Shown here piece after piece: positions 38,913-46,489 of a stretch of 64,000 bases of DNA. The stretch is from Streptomyces sp. SID12488 (GTDB lineage: Bacteria > Actinomycetota > Actinomycetes > Streptomycetales > Streptomycetaceae). Numbering within the stretch: position 1 is the stretch's first letter; the number at the start of each line of letters is the position of its first letter. Made by a program: the position numbers and the translations under genes. The notes under the pieces were generated by a model. That model was not told the DNA's origin and searched no databases. It saw only the letters and a list, made by a program, of their open reading frames with translations. Location: NCBI RefSeq assembly GCF_010548275.1, contig NZ_JAAGLT010000002.1:186001-250000 (forward strand), given 5' to 3'.

Positions 38913-40322
38913 GTGACGGCCGAGGCCAGCGAGGCAGGCCCTCCGGGGGAACCTGCAGCGGACGGCGAGCGACCGCTCAACATCGCACTTCTGACCTATA
39001 AGGGGAACCCGTTCTGCGGCGGCCAGGGCGTCTACGTACGCCATCTGTCGCGCGAACTCGCCCGGCTCGGTCACCGCGTCGAGGTCATCGGCTCCCAGCC
39101 GTACCCCGTGCTGGACGTGCTCGACGGCCGCGACGGGTCCGAAGCCGGTTCTGGCCCCGACCCCTTCCTCACCGAGCTGCCCAGCCTCGACCTGTACCGC
39201 CACCCGGACCCCTTCCGTACTCCGGCGCGTGACGAGTACCGCGACTGGATCGACGCGCTCGAAGTCGCCACCATGTGGACCGGCGGCTTCCCCGAACCGC
39301 TCACCTTCTCTCTCCGCGCCCGCCGTCAACTGCGAGCAAGGAGCGGCGAGTTCGACGTCGTGCACGACAATCAGACCCTCGGGTACGGCCTGTTGGGCGA
39401 CATCGGCGCCCCGCTCGTCACCACCATCCACCACCCCATCACCGTGGACCGGCAGTTGGAACTGGACGCGGCCGAAGGCGCGCGCCGCCGGATGTCCGTA
39501 CGGCGCTGGTACGGCTTCACGCGCATGCAGAAGCGGGTGGCACGCCGCCTGCCGTCGGTGCTCACGGTCTCGGGCACGTCGCGCCAGGAGATCGTCGACC
39601 ATCTCGGCGTACGGGACGAGCGCATCCACGTCGTGCACATCGGCGCGGACACCGACCTCTTCTCACCCGACCCGGCGGTCCGCCAGGTACCGGGCCGCAT
39701 CGTGACCACGTCCAGCGCGGACGTTCCCCTCAAGGGGCTGGTGTTCCTCGTCGAGGCGCTGGCGAAGGTACGTACGGAACATCCCGCCGCCCACCTCGTG
39801 GTCGTCGGCAGGCGTGCCGAGGACGGGCCCGTCGCCCAGGCCATCGAGCGGTACGGCCTCGAAGGTGCCGTCGAGTTCGTGAAGGGCATCTCGGACGCGG
39901 AACTCGTCGATCTGGTGCGCTCGGCGGAGATCGCCTGCGTACCGTCCCTGTACGAGGGCTTCTCCCTCCCGGCGGCGGAGGCGATGGCCACCGGTACGCC
40001 ACTGGTCGCCACCACCGGCGGAGCGATCCCCGAGGTGGCCGGCCCCGACGGCGAGACCTGTCTGGCGGTACCGCCGGGCGACCCGGGAGCCCTGGCCACC
40101 GCCCTGGCCGCGCTCCTCGCCGACCCGGAGCTGAGGGCTCGCCTCGGCCGGGCGGGCCGCGACCGCGTACTGAACCGCTTCACCTGGGCCCGAGCCGCTC
40201 AGGGCACGGCGGCCCACTACCGCGAGGCGATCGCCCGCTCCGCACCCAAGTCCAAACCCGCGCCCAAGTCGATGCCCGCCCCCAACGTGACCCCCGACCG
40301 CGAAAGCAGGACTTCGTGCTGA
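38913..40322 (+). CDS. GT4-family glycosyltransferase
   Basis: A 469-residue GT-B fold glycosyltransferase, cytoplasmic or membrane-peripheral. The N-terminal domain has NIALLTYKGNPFCGGQGVYV (Gly-rich acceptor-side loop), and the C-terminal domain has TSSADVPLKGLVFLVEALAK, the conserved acidic pattern SLYEGFSLPAAEAMATGTPL (E-x7-E) and ETCLAVPPGDPGALA. It should use a nucleotide-activated sugar. The GTG start follows AAGGGGG. It overlaps the methyltransferase gene by seven bases, so the three genes to 42150 form an operon behind a KstR-type box. Acceptor and sugar are unknown. Confidence 0.88.
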   Translation: MTAEASEAGPPGEPAADGERPLNIALLTYKGNPFCGGQGVYVRHLSRELARLGHRVEVIGSQPYPVLDVLDGRDGSEAGSGPDPFLTELPSLDLYRHPDPFRTPARDEYRDWIDALEVATMWTGGFPEPLTFSLRARRQLRARSGEFDVVHDNQTLGYGLLGDIGAPLVTTIHHPITVDRQLELDAAEGARRRMSVRRWYGFTRMQKRVARRLPSVLTVSGTSRQEIVDHLGVRDERIHVVHIGADTDLFSPDPAVRQVPGRIVTTSSADVPLKGLVFLVEALAKVRTEHPAAHLVVVGRRAEDGPVAQAIERYGLEGAVEFVKGISDAELVDLVRSAEIACVPSLYEGFSLPAAEAMATGTPLVATTGGAIPEVAGPDGETCLAVPPGDPGALATALAALLADPELRARLGRAGRDRVLNRFTWARAAQGTAAHYREAIARSAPKSKPAPKSMPAPNVTPDRESRTSC

Positions 40323-41083
40323 CCGTCGACTTCACCCGGTTCCCGCTCGCCCCGGGCGACCGCGTCCTGGACCTCGGCTGCGGAGCCGGCCGGCACGCGT
40401 TCGAGTGCTACCGGCGCGGCGCCCAGGTCGTGGCGCTCGACCAGAACGGTGAGGAGATCCGCGAGGTCGCCAAGTGGTTCGCGGCGATGAAGGAGGCGGG
40501 CGAGGCACCCGCGGGGGCGACCGCGACGGCCATGGAGGGCAACGCCCTGGCGCTGCCGTTCCCCGACGAGTCCTTCGACGTCGTGATCATCTCCGAGGTC
40601 ATGGAGCACATCCCGGACGACAAGGGCGTACTCGCGGAGATGGTGCGGGTGTTGAAGCCCGGCGGCCGGATCGCGATCACCGTGCCGCGCTACGGGCCCG
40701 AGAAGGTCTGCTGGTCCCTCTCCGACGCCTACCACGAGGTCGAGGGCGGCCACATCCGCATCTACAAGGCGGACGAGCTCCTCGCGAAGATCAGGGAAGC
40801 GGGACTGAAGCCCTACGGCACGCACCACGCCCACGCCCTGCACTCCCCGTACTGGTGGCTTAAGTGCGCGTTCGGCGTGGACAACGACAAGGTGCTGCCG
40901 GTGCGCGCCTACCACCAGCTGCTGGTCTGGGACATCATGAAGAAGCCGCTGGTCACCCGGGTCGCCGAGCAGGCGCTGAACCCGCTGATCGGAAAGAGCT
41001 TCGTGGCGTACGCGACCAAGCCGCACCTCCCGAGCCTTTCGAAGTCCGATGCCGAGTCCGAAGCCGAGGTGGCCGCGAAGTGA
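40316..41083 (+). CDS. Class I SAM-dependent methyltransferase
   Basis: A 255-residue methyltransferase. Motif I is VLDLGCGAGRHAFECYRRG, the acidic residue is in VALDQN, and the post-motifs are ATAMEGNALALPFPDESFDV, EVMEHIPDDKG and VLKPGGRIAITVPRY, as in the UbiE/Methyltransf_11 group. The C-terminal part (HHAHALHSPYWWLKCAFG) is less usual and may form the substrate pocket. The GTG start is inside the end of the glycosyltransferase gene and its stop overlaps the next start, so all three are translationally coupled. The substrate is probably the same product the other two act on. Confidence 0.88.
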   Translation: MLTVDFTRFPLAPGDRVLDLGCGAGRHAFECYRRGAQVVALDQNGEEIREVAKWFAAMKEAGEAPAGATATAMEGNALALPFPDESFDVVIISEVMEHIPDDKGVLAEMVRVLKPGGRIAITVPRYGPEKVCWSLSDAYHEVEGGHIRIYKADELLAKIREAGLKPYGTHHAHALHSPYWWLKCAFGVDNDKVLPVRAYHQLLVWDIMKKPLVTRVAEQALNPLIGKSFVAYATKPHLPSLSKSDAESEAEVAAK

Positions 41084-42150
41084 CGACCCCCCGGACAGAA
41101 CACCTCGTCCTGCCCGGGGTCCTCACCGCCGAGCAGGCCGCCGTCACCGTCCAGGGGATCCTCCTGGAGCAGCGGGAGGACGGGGCCATTCCGTGGTTCC
41201 GGGGGCACCATCTCGACCCGTGGGACCACACCGAGTCCGCGATGGCCCTGGACGCGGCAGGCGAGCACGAGGCCGCCGAGCGGGCGTACCTGTGGCTGGC
41301 AGCCCACCAGGTCCAGGACGGCTCCTGGTACGCCGCGTACGCCGACGGGGACGCCGCCGCCGTCACCGACCGGGGCCGGGAGACCAACTTCGTCGCCTAC
41401 ATAGCCGTCGGCGTCTGGCACCACTACCTCTCCACCGGCGACGACGCCTTCCTCGACCGGATGTGGCCGACGGTCTTCGCGGCCGTCGAGTTCGTCCTCC
41501 GGTTGCAGCAGCCCGGCGGCGAGATCGGGTGGAAGCGCGAGGACGACGGCACGGAGATCAAGGACGCGCTGCTGACCGGCAGTTCGTCCGTCCACCACGC
41601 GCTGCGTTGCGCGCTCGCCATCGCCGAGGCACGCGAAGAGCCGCAGCCCGACTGGGAGTTGGCGGTGGGTGCGCTGCGGCACGCGATCCGCCGGCACCCC
41701 GAGCGGTTCCTCGACAAGGGCCGCTACTCGATGGACTGGTACTACCCGGTCCTGGGCGGTGCGTTGACGGGTACGGAGGCCAAGTCCCGTATCGAGGAGG
41801 GGTGGGAGCGCTTCGTCGTCCCCGGACTCGGGGTGCGCTGTGTCGTGCCCAACCCCTGGGTGACGGGCGGCGAGTCGGCCGAACTGGCCCTGGCGCTCTG
41901 GGTGGTCGGCGAGTCCGACCGGGCCCTGGAGATCCTCCAGTCCATCCGGCATCTGCGCGACGCGGAAAGCGGCCTCTACTGGACGGGGTACGTGTTCGAC
42001 GCCAAGGCGATCTGGCCGCGCGAACTCACCACCTGGACGGCTGGTTCACTGCTCCTCGCGGTCGCCGCACTCGGCGGCCACGAGGCGACCTGCGCGGTGT
42101 TCGGCGGCGAACTGCTGCCGACGGGGCTGGACCCGGACTGCTGCGAGTAG
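41080..42150 (+). CDS. Prenyltransferase/squalene-cyclase-like alpha-toroid protein
   Basis: A 356-residue protein of alternating helices, like the alpha/alpha toroids of terpene cyclases, prenyltransferase beta subunits and some glycoside hydrolases. Relevant words are GAIPWFRGHHLDPWDHTESA, QVQDGSWYAAYADG, TNFVAYIAVGVWHHYLSTGD and IGWKREDDGTE. It lacks a D-x-D-D-T-A motif of squalene-hopene cyclases, so activity as a cyclase is doubtful; acidic residues in PWDHTES and EIKDALL could serve a hydrolase instead. The GTG start overlaps the methyltransferase stop (GTGA). It is the last gene of the operon behind the KstR-type box. Confidence 0.72.
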   Translation: MTTPRTEHLVLPGVLTAEQAAVTVQGILLEQREDGAIPWFRGHHLDPWDHTESAMALDAAGEHEAAERAYLWLAAHQVQDGSWYAAYADGDAAAVTDRGRETNFVAYIAVGVWHHYLSTGDDAFLDRMWPTVFAAVEFVLRLQQPGGEIGWKREDDGTEIKDALLTGSSSVHHALRCALAIAEAREEPQPDWELAVGALRHAIRRHPERFLDKGRYSMDWYYPVLGGALTGTEAKSRIEEGWERFVVPGLGVRCVVPNPWVTGGESAELALALWVVGESDRALEILQSIRHLRDAESGLYWTGYVFDAKAIWPRELTTWTAGSLLLAVAALGGHEATCAVFGGELLPTGLDPDCCE

Positions 42151-42189
42151 CGGATGCCTGCAGCCGGGGTCCAGCCGTTGGACCGGTAC

Positions 42190-42483
42190 TCAGTGACGGT
42201 TGATGCGGTTGGCGATCGCGTGGCCCACGAACAGATAGACGATGGCGGCCAGTCCGTAACCGGCGACAACCCGCGCCCACTGCTCGTCGAACGTGAACAG
42301 GTCGTGCGACCAGCCCGCGAGCCAGGAGGCCGCGTCGTAGACGAACTGTACGAAGTCGTTCGCACGGTTGGCGTCCAGCAAGTACATCAGGATCCAGAGG
42401 CCGATGATGAAGGCCATGATGTCGGCGACGATCGCGACGATCGACCCGGCCTGATTGCTACCACGGCGATATGCAGGGGACAT
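42190..42483 (-). CDS. Small membrane protein of unknown function
   Basis: A 97-residue protein with two hydrophobic segments: about residues 13-36 (IVAIVADIMAFIIGLWILMYLL) and 71-89 (VVAGYGLAAIVYLFVGHAIA), with an amphipathic stretch between them. This two-helix layout is common among conserved actinobacterial envelope proteins. The start is an ATG with AAGGA only one or two bases before it. It converges on the prenyltransferase-like gene, 39 bases away. I do not recognise a named family. Confidence 0.72.
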   Translation of the reverse strand: MSPAYRRGSNQAGSIVAIVADIMAFIIGLWILMYLLDANRANDFVQFVYDAASWLAGWSHDLFTFDEQWARVVAGYGLAAIVYLFVGHAIANRINRH

Positions 42484-42564
42484 GTCCTTCGGATTGCCCG
42501 GAAACCCCGGTTGAAACCAACTGGACCGCCGCCGGTCTGAGGCCGGTCCGACGGCAGCCTGTCG

Positions 42565-43599
42565 TCAGGAGTTGAGTTCCGCGAGCACGCGCAGAGTGTG
42601 CGGGTCGGGGGAGAGGAGGAGCAGGTCGGTCACCGGCCCCTTGCGCCACAACTCCAGCCGCTCCGCGATGCGTTCACGCGGCCCGACGAGGGAGATCTCG
42701 TCGGCGAAGGCGTCCGGCACGGCGAGCACGGCCTCCTCGCGCCGACCGGCCAGGAAGAGTTCCTGGATCCGCCGGGCCTCCTCCTCGTACCCCATGCGTG
42801 CCATCAGGTCGGCGTGGAAGTTACGGGCCGCGTGCCCCATCCCGCCGATGTAGAAGCCGAGCATCGTCTTGACGGGCAGCAGCCCTTCCGAGACGTCGGC
42901 GCAGACGCGGGCCTGCGCCATCGGCGCGACCAGGAAGTCACATTTGCTCGATCCCTCGCGGGCTTCCGGAGCACCGCTCAGCGGCTCCTCGTACACCTCC
43001 GCCCGCAGCGGGGACCAGTACAGGGGCAGCCAGCCGTCGGCGATCCGGGCCGTCTGCGCGATGTTCTTCGGCCCCTCCGCCCCGAGCAGGACGGGGAGTT
43101 CGGCGCGCAGGGGATGGGTGATCGACTTCAGTGGCTTGCCGATTCCCGTGCCGTCCGGACCGTCGTACGGCACGGGGTGGAAGCGCCCCTCCAGCTCAAC
43201 GGGGGCCTCGCGCCTGAGTACTTGGCGTACGACATCCACGTACTCCCGGGTCGCGGTGAGCGGCGACTTCGGGAACGGGCGCCCGTACCAGCCCTCGACG
43301 ACCTGCGGACCGGACAGGCCGAGGCCGAGCATGACGCGTCCGCCGGAGAGGTGGTCGAGGGTGAGGGCGTGCATCGCGGTGGTCGTCGGCGAGCGGGCCG
43401 CCATCTGGGCAACCGCCGTACCCAGCTTGATCCTTGACGTCTGCGCCGCGATCCACGTCAGCGGGGTGAACGCGTCCGAGCCCCAGGACTCGGCGGTCCA
43501 CACCGAGTCGTAGCCGAGCCGTTCGGCCTCCTGGGCGAGCGGTACATGGAGCGGGGAGGGGCCACGACCCCAGTAGCCGAGCGCGAGACCGAGCCGCAT
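42565..43599 (-). CDS. LLM-class F420-dependent oxidoreductase, Rv3520c-like
   Basis: A 344-residue TIM-barrel oxidoreductase of the luciferase-like superfamily. Family words: GLALGYWGRGP at the first strand, DSVWTAESWGSDAFTPLTWI, GTAVAQMAARSP, LTLDHLSGGRVMLGLGLSGPQ and LLGAEGPKNIAQTARIADGWLP. These match the mycobacterial Rv3520c type, which lies in the KstR-regulated cholesterol locus there. It probably transfers hydride with F420. The ATG follows AGGAGG five bases upstream, and a palindrome shared with the P450 and aldehyde dehydrogenase promoters ends 10 bases before the start. No KstR-type box is visible. Confidence 0.87.
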   Translation of the reverse strand: MRLGLALGYWGRGPSPLHVPLAQEAERLGYDSVWTAESWGSDAFTPLTWIAAQTSRIKLGTAVAQMAARSPTTTAMHALTLDHLSGGRVMLGLGLSGPQVVEGWYGRPFPKSPLTATREYVDVVRQVLRREAPVELEGRFHPVPYDGPDGTGIGKPLKSITHPLRAELPVLLGAEGPKNIAQTARIADGWLPLYWSPLRAEVYEEPLSGAPEAREGSSKCDFLVAPMAQARVCADVSEGLLPVKTMLGFYIGGMGHAARNFHADLMARMGYEEEARRIQELFLAGRREEAVLAVPDAFADEISLVGPRERIAERLELWRKGPVTDLLLLSPDPHTLRVLAELNS

Positions 43600-43608
43600 G
43601 CCTGCCTC

Positions 43609-43623
43609 CTGACGGTACGTCAG
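43609..43623. promoter_or_regulatory. Palindrome CTGACGGTACGTCAG upstream of the F420-type oxidoreductase
   Basis: Third copy of the motif at 15587 and 35905. Its close position (9 bases between site and ATG) overlaps the ribosome binding site region of the gene, so a bound repressor would block transcription there. Confidence 0.55.
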
Positions 43624-43655
43624 ATCCGAGAGGGCCGGCCGTGACTGTACGACAA

Positions 43656-43685
43656 CGGCCCCTCGCCCGGAAGGGCAAGGGGCCG
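43656..43685. terminator. Hairpin with GGAA loop
   Basis: Arms 43656-43668 and 43673-43685 (13 bases, one mismatch) around GGAA, placed 25 bases after the stop of the DUF5336-like gene on the minus strand. Confidence 0.8.
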
Positions 43686-43710
43686 CAGCTCGCGTATCCC
43701 GCAGTCGGTG

Positions 43711-44568
43711 TTATCCGCGCTGGATGCCGGAGGTGTCCTGCAGGACACCCCGGCGGCCGTCCTGCGTCTGGGCGATGAGGCCCTGGCCGCGTTGCTCGAC
43801 GGCCAGGTACCAGGTACCGGGGGCCAGTTCGGCGATCGCCGTCGCGGAGCCGTCCTCCGCGAACAGGGCACGCGGCACCGGCACGGCGAACCAGAACGGG
43901 GAGAACTCCGGGGCCGGTGGCTGCGCCTGCTGCGGCGGCTGACCCGCACCGGCACCCGCGCCGGCGCCGAAGGCCTGACCGGTCTGCGGCTGACCGCCGT
44001 ACGGCGGCTGCTGGGCGTCGGCGCCCGGGTAGCCGTAGCTGCCCTGGGGCTGGCCGCCGGGGAAGGGCTGGCCGGCCCCGCCGTACGGCTGCGGGGCGGG
44101 CGGCTTGGGAGCGCCGACCAGGGCGCCCTTCAGGGCCGGGACCAGCGGGGTGGCGACAGCGGCGGCGGCCATGACGACCGTCGCGACGAGGGAGAGGATC
44201 AGGCCGGTGCCGGCGTCCGGGCCCGAACCGGCGTTGTTGCCGACGTTGTCGATGCCGCCCGCCGGGTCGAAGACGTTGCCCAGCGCGCTCCAGGCGGCGA
44301 AGACGGTGAAGGCGACACCGAACTGGCCGAGCTCGATGCCCGCGACCTTGGGCACCTGCGGCAGACCGTGCGACACCACGACGAGCGCGGCACCGATGAG
44401 GCCCGCCAGGACGACGCCCAGCAGGAGCGGTCCGCTGGCCCAGGCGCTCGGCATGTCGACGCCCGTGGCGCCGTCGACGGAGTAGATGTCGAGGAACGAC
44501 GCGATGAACAGCAATACCGCTGCTCCGATCACCACGCCGTCGCCTCGAGTGAGGGAGCGGATATTCAC
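43711..44568 (-). CDS. DUF5336-like four-helix membrane protein with Gly/Pro/Gln-rich region
   Basis: A 285-residue protein. Residues 1-150 contain four membrane segments (VVIGAAVLLFIASFLDIYSV, GPLLLGVVLAGLIGAALVVV, FGVAFTVFAAWSALGNVF, TGLILSLVATVVMAAAAVAT), followed by a Gly/Pro/Gln/Tyr-rich tail at about 165-220 and a C-terminal folded part that ends with a beta-like segment (ATAIAELAPGTWYLAVEQRG). The start is a GTG. Similar proteins occur throughout actinobacteria, some near envelope genes; the function is not known. The C-terminal part could be on the outside. Confidence 0.75.
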   Translation of the reverse strand: MNIRSLTRGDGVVIGAAVLLFIASFLDIYSVDGATGVDMPSAWASGPLLLGVVLAGLIGAALVVVSHGLPQVPKVAGIELGQFGVAFTVFAAWSALGNVFDPAGGIDNVGNNAGSGPDAGTGLILSLVATVVMAAAAVATPLVPALKGALVGAPKPPAPQPYGGAGQPFPGGQPQGSYGYPGADAQQPPYGGQPQTGQAFGAGAGAGAGQPPQQAQPPAPEFSPFWFAVPVPRALFAEDGSATAIAELAPGTWYLAVEQRGQGLIAQTQDGRRGVLQDTSGIQRG

Positions 44569-44717
44569 TTCAGGTCCTCAGGTCCTTCGTAGGTCGTGTC
44601 GTCGCCGTCATTCGGTCGGCCGACCATCCGGATTCGGACGGTCGTCGATCGATCGTGCGTAGGGGCACGACATTATCGTCCGCCCGAGTGGACTGTCCGC
44701 CGGGATGCACACGTTGA

Positions 44718-45644
44718 TCACGACCCGCGCAGAAAACTCACGATTCCCTCAGAGATCCCCTGTGCGGCCTCCTGCCGCCAGGTTCCGCTGGTCAGCAGGG
44801 CCGCGTCCTTGCTGTCGCGCATGTTGCCGCACTCGATGAACACCTTCGGAACCGTTGACAGATTGAGACCGCCGAGGTCCGTGCGGGTGTCCAGACCGGT
44901 ACCGCCACCGATGTAGTTGGAGGGCGCGGCGCCCGTCTCGCCGATGAACCCGGCCTTGACATCCTCGCCGAGCAGCCGGGAGGAGGCGACGATCGGCCGG
45001 GTGTCCGCGGCCCCTTCGTGCACCGCGCCCGGCAGGATCACATGGAACCCGCGGTTGCCCTGCACGCTCCCGTCGGCATGGATGGAGACGACGGCGTCGG
45101 CGTGCGCGGCGTTCCCGATCCGGGCGCGCTCGTCCACGCACGGCCCGAAGGCGTAGTCGGACCGGTCGCCGTCCTGGGTGAACTTCACGGTGGCGCCCTC
45201 CCGTTCGAGTACCGTCCGCAGCCGGCGCGCGACATCGAGGGTGAACTCGGCCTCCGTATAACCGCTGTTGGTGGAGGTACCGGTGGTGTCGCACTCCTTC
45301 GAGTTCGTGCCGATGTTCACCTTGCGGGCGATCTCGGCGGTGTGCTTGAAGTTGCCGGGATTGTGGCCGGGGTCGATGACGACGACCTTGCCCGTCAGTG
45401 GAGTCGCCCGCTGGCTGGGCGCGGCGGCGAAGTCGGGCGGTTCGATCGGCGACAGGGACGGATACACGCCGCCGGACTCGGCCCGGCCCTTGCCGTCGCC
45501 CCCGCCGTCGTCGGCGACGGCCCCCCAGACGAACCACCCGCCTGTCCCGCCCAGCACCAGCGCGGCGAGGGCGACGGCCAGTGGACGGCGCAGAAAGGGA
45601 CGAGGGGGCGGGGGCGGCTCGAAGCCGGGGCCTGCGTAGGACAC
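44718..45644 (-). CDS. N-acetylmuramoyl-L-alanine amidase (Amidase_3), membrane-anchored
   Basis: A 308-residue zinc amidase. A proline-rich cytoplasmic N terminus and one membrane helix (about residues 21-43) are followed by the catalytic domain: VVVIDPGHNPGN (His ligand), SGYTEAEFTLDV (Glu ligand), VVSIHADGSVQG (His ligand) and FIECGNMRDS (catalytic Glu). It cuts the bond between the glycan and the stem peptide in peptidoglycan and so acts outside the membrane. The start is GTG. The neighbouring methyltransferase gene ends 10 bases before its own stop side in the same orientation, so the two may be co-transcribed. Confidence 0.9.
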   Translation of the reverse strand: MSYAGPGFEPPPPPRPFLRRPLAVALAALVLGGTGGWFVWGAVADDGGGDGKGRAESGGVYPSLSPIEPPDFAAAPSQRATPLTGKVVVIDPGHNPGNFKHTAEIARKVNIGTNSKECDTTGTSTNSGYTEAEFTLDVARRLRTVLEREGATVKFTQDGDRSDYAFGPCVDERARIGNAAHADAVVSIHADGSVQGNRGFHVILPGAVHEGAADTRPIVASSRLLGEDVKAGFIGETGAAPSNYIGGGTGLDTRTDLGGLNLSTVPKVFIECGNMRDSKDAALLTSGTWRQEAAQGISEGIVSFLRGS

Positions 45645-45654
45645 GAGAGCGACT

Positions 45655-46320
45655 CTAATCGTGGGCTCGGACTCCGGCTTCCGTTCGCCGCAGGACGCGC
45701 AGCGAGTCGGTCGCGGAGACCTCGGTGAAGGCGCCGGAGGCGAGGGCGCGGAGGTAGACGCGGTAGGGCGCCTGGCCGGTGAACTCGTCCTCGGGTTCGG
45801 GGTACACGTCGTGGATCAGGAGGAGGCCGCCCTCGGCGACGTGCGGGGCCCAGCCCTCGTAGTCGGCGGTGGCGTGCTCGTCGGTGTGCCCGCCGTCGAT
45901 GAAGACGAGGCCGAGCGGCGAGTTCCAGATCCGCGCCACCTGCGGCGAACGCCCGACGACCGCGATCACGTGGTCCTCCAGGCCCGCGGTGTGGAGGGTG
46001 CGCCGGAAGAGCGGAAGGGTGTCCATGACACCGAGTTCCGGGTCGACGGTCTCGGGGTCGTGGTAGTCCCACCCCGGCTGCTGTTCCTCGCTGCCCCGGT
46101 GATGATCGACGGTGACCGCCGTGACCCCGGCCGCGCGGGCCGCGTCGGCGAGCAGAATCGTGGAACGCCCGCAGTACGTCCCGACCTCCAGCAACGGCAG
46201 CCCGAGCGCCCCCGCCTCGACGGCGGCCTCGTACAGCGCGAGCCCCTCACCGGCGGGCATGAACCCCTTGGCCGCCTCGAAAGCGGCCAGAATCTCGGGC
46301 TTGGGCGCTGCCGCGGCCAT
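45655..46320 (-). CDS. Class I SAM-dependent methyltransferase (Methyltransf_24-like)
   Basis: A 221-residue enzyme. Motif I is LLEVGTYCGRSTILLADAAR, VTAVTVDHHRGSEEQ carries the acidic SAM contact and a His-rich stretch, and GLVFIDGGHTDEHATADYEGW is the F-I-D-G-x-H motif of the methyltransferase 24 group. The end of the protein is FTEVSATDSLRVLRR. Substrates for this group are often small hydroxylated compounds or sugars. The ATG follows GAGAGGG. It precedes the amidase gene on the same strand by 10 bases. Confidence 0.87.
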   Translation of the reverse strand: MAAAAPKPEILAAFEAAKGFMPAGEGLALYEAAVEAGALGLPLLEVGTYCGRSTILLADAARAAGVTAVTVDHHRGSEEQQPGWDYHDPETVDPELGVMDTLPLFRRTLHTAGLEDHVIAVVGRSPQVARIWNSPLGLVFIDGGHTDEHATADYEGWAPHVAEGGLLLIHDVYPEPEDEFTGQAPYRVYLRALASGAFTEVSATDSLRVLRRTEAGVRAHD

Positions 46321-46412
46321 AAGGGCCCTCTCGGTCGTACGGACGTGCGGGAACCCCCAATGCTGCCGCACCCCCGGTTCACTGGATGACCGGGGGCACG
46401 CATACCTACCTA

Positions 46413-46475
46413 GGGGCGCGGGGAACTGCGCGACCAGCCACAGCGGGCCCGCAGCCAAAAACGCACCCCGCGCCC
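46413..46475. repeat. Intergenic hairpin repeat (GGGGCGCGGGGAACTGCGCG type), copy 1
   Basis: GGGGCGCGGGGAACTGCGCG is followed after a spacer by the complementary CCCCGCGCCC (46466-46475), giving a 10-bp stem. The 5' part (through GACCAGCCAC) is nearly the same at 59255. It sits 14 bases after the exporter stop and before the methyltransferase promoter; this repeat is common in Streptomyces intergenic DNA. Confidence 0.8.
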
Positions 46476-46489
46476 GGCAAGCGCAGCGC

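Noticed and set aside
44840..44860. KstR-like word GGAACCGTTGACA in the amidase gene
   Set aside because: Spacing between AAC and GTT is one base instead of two and the site is inside a coding region.
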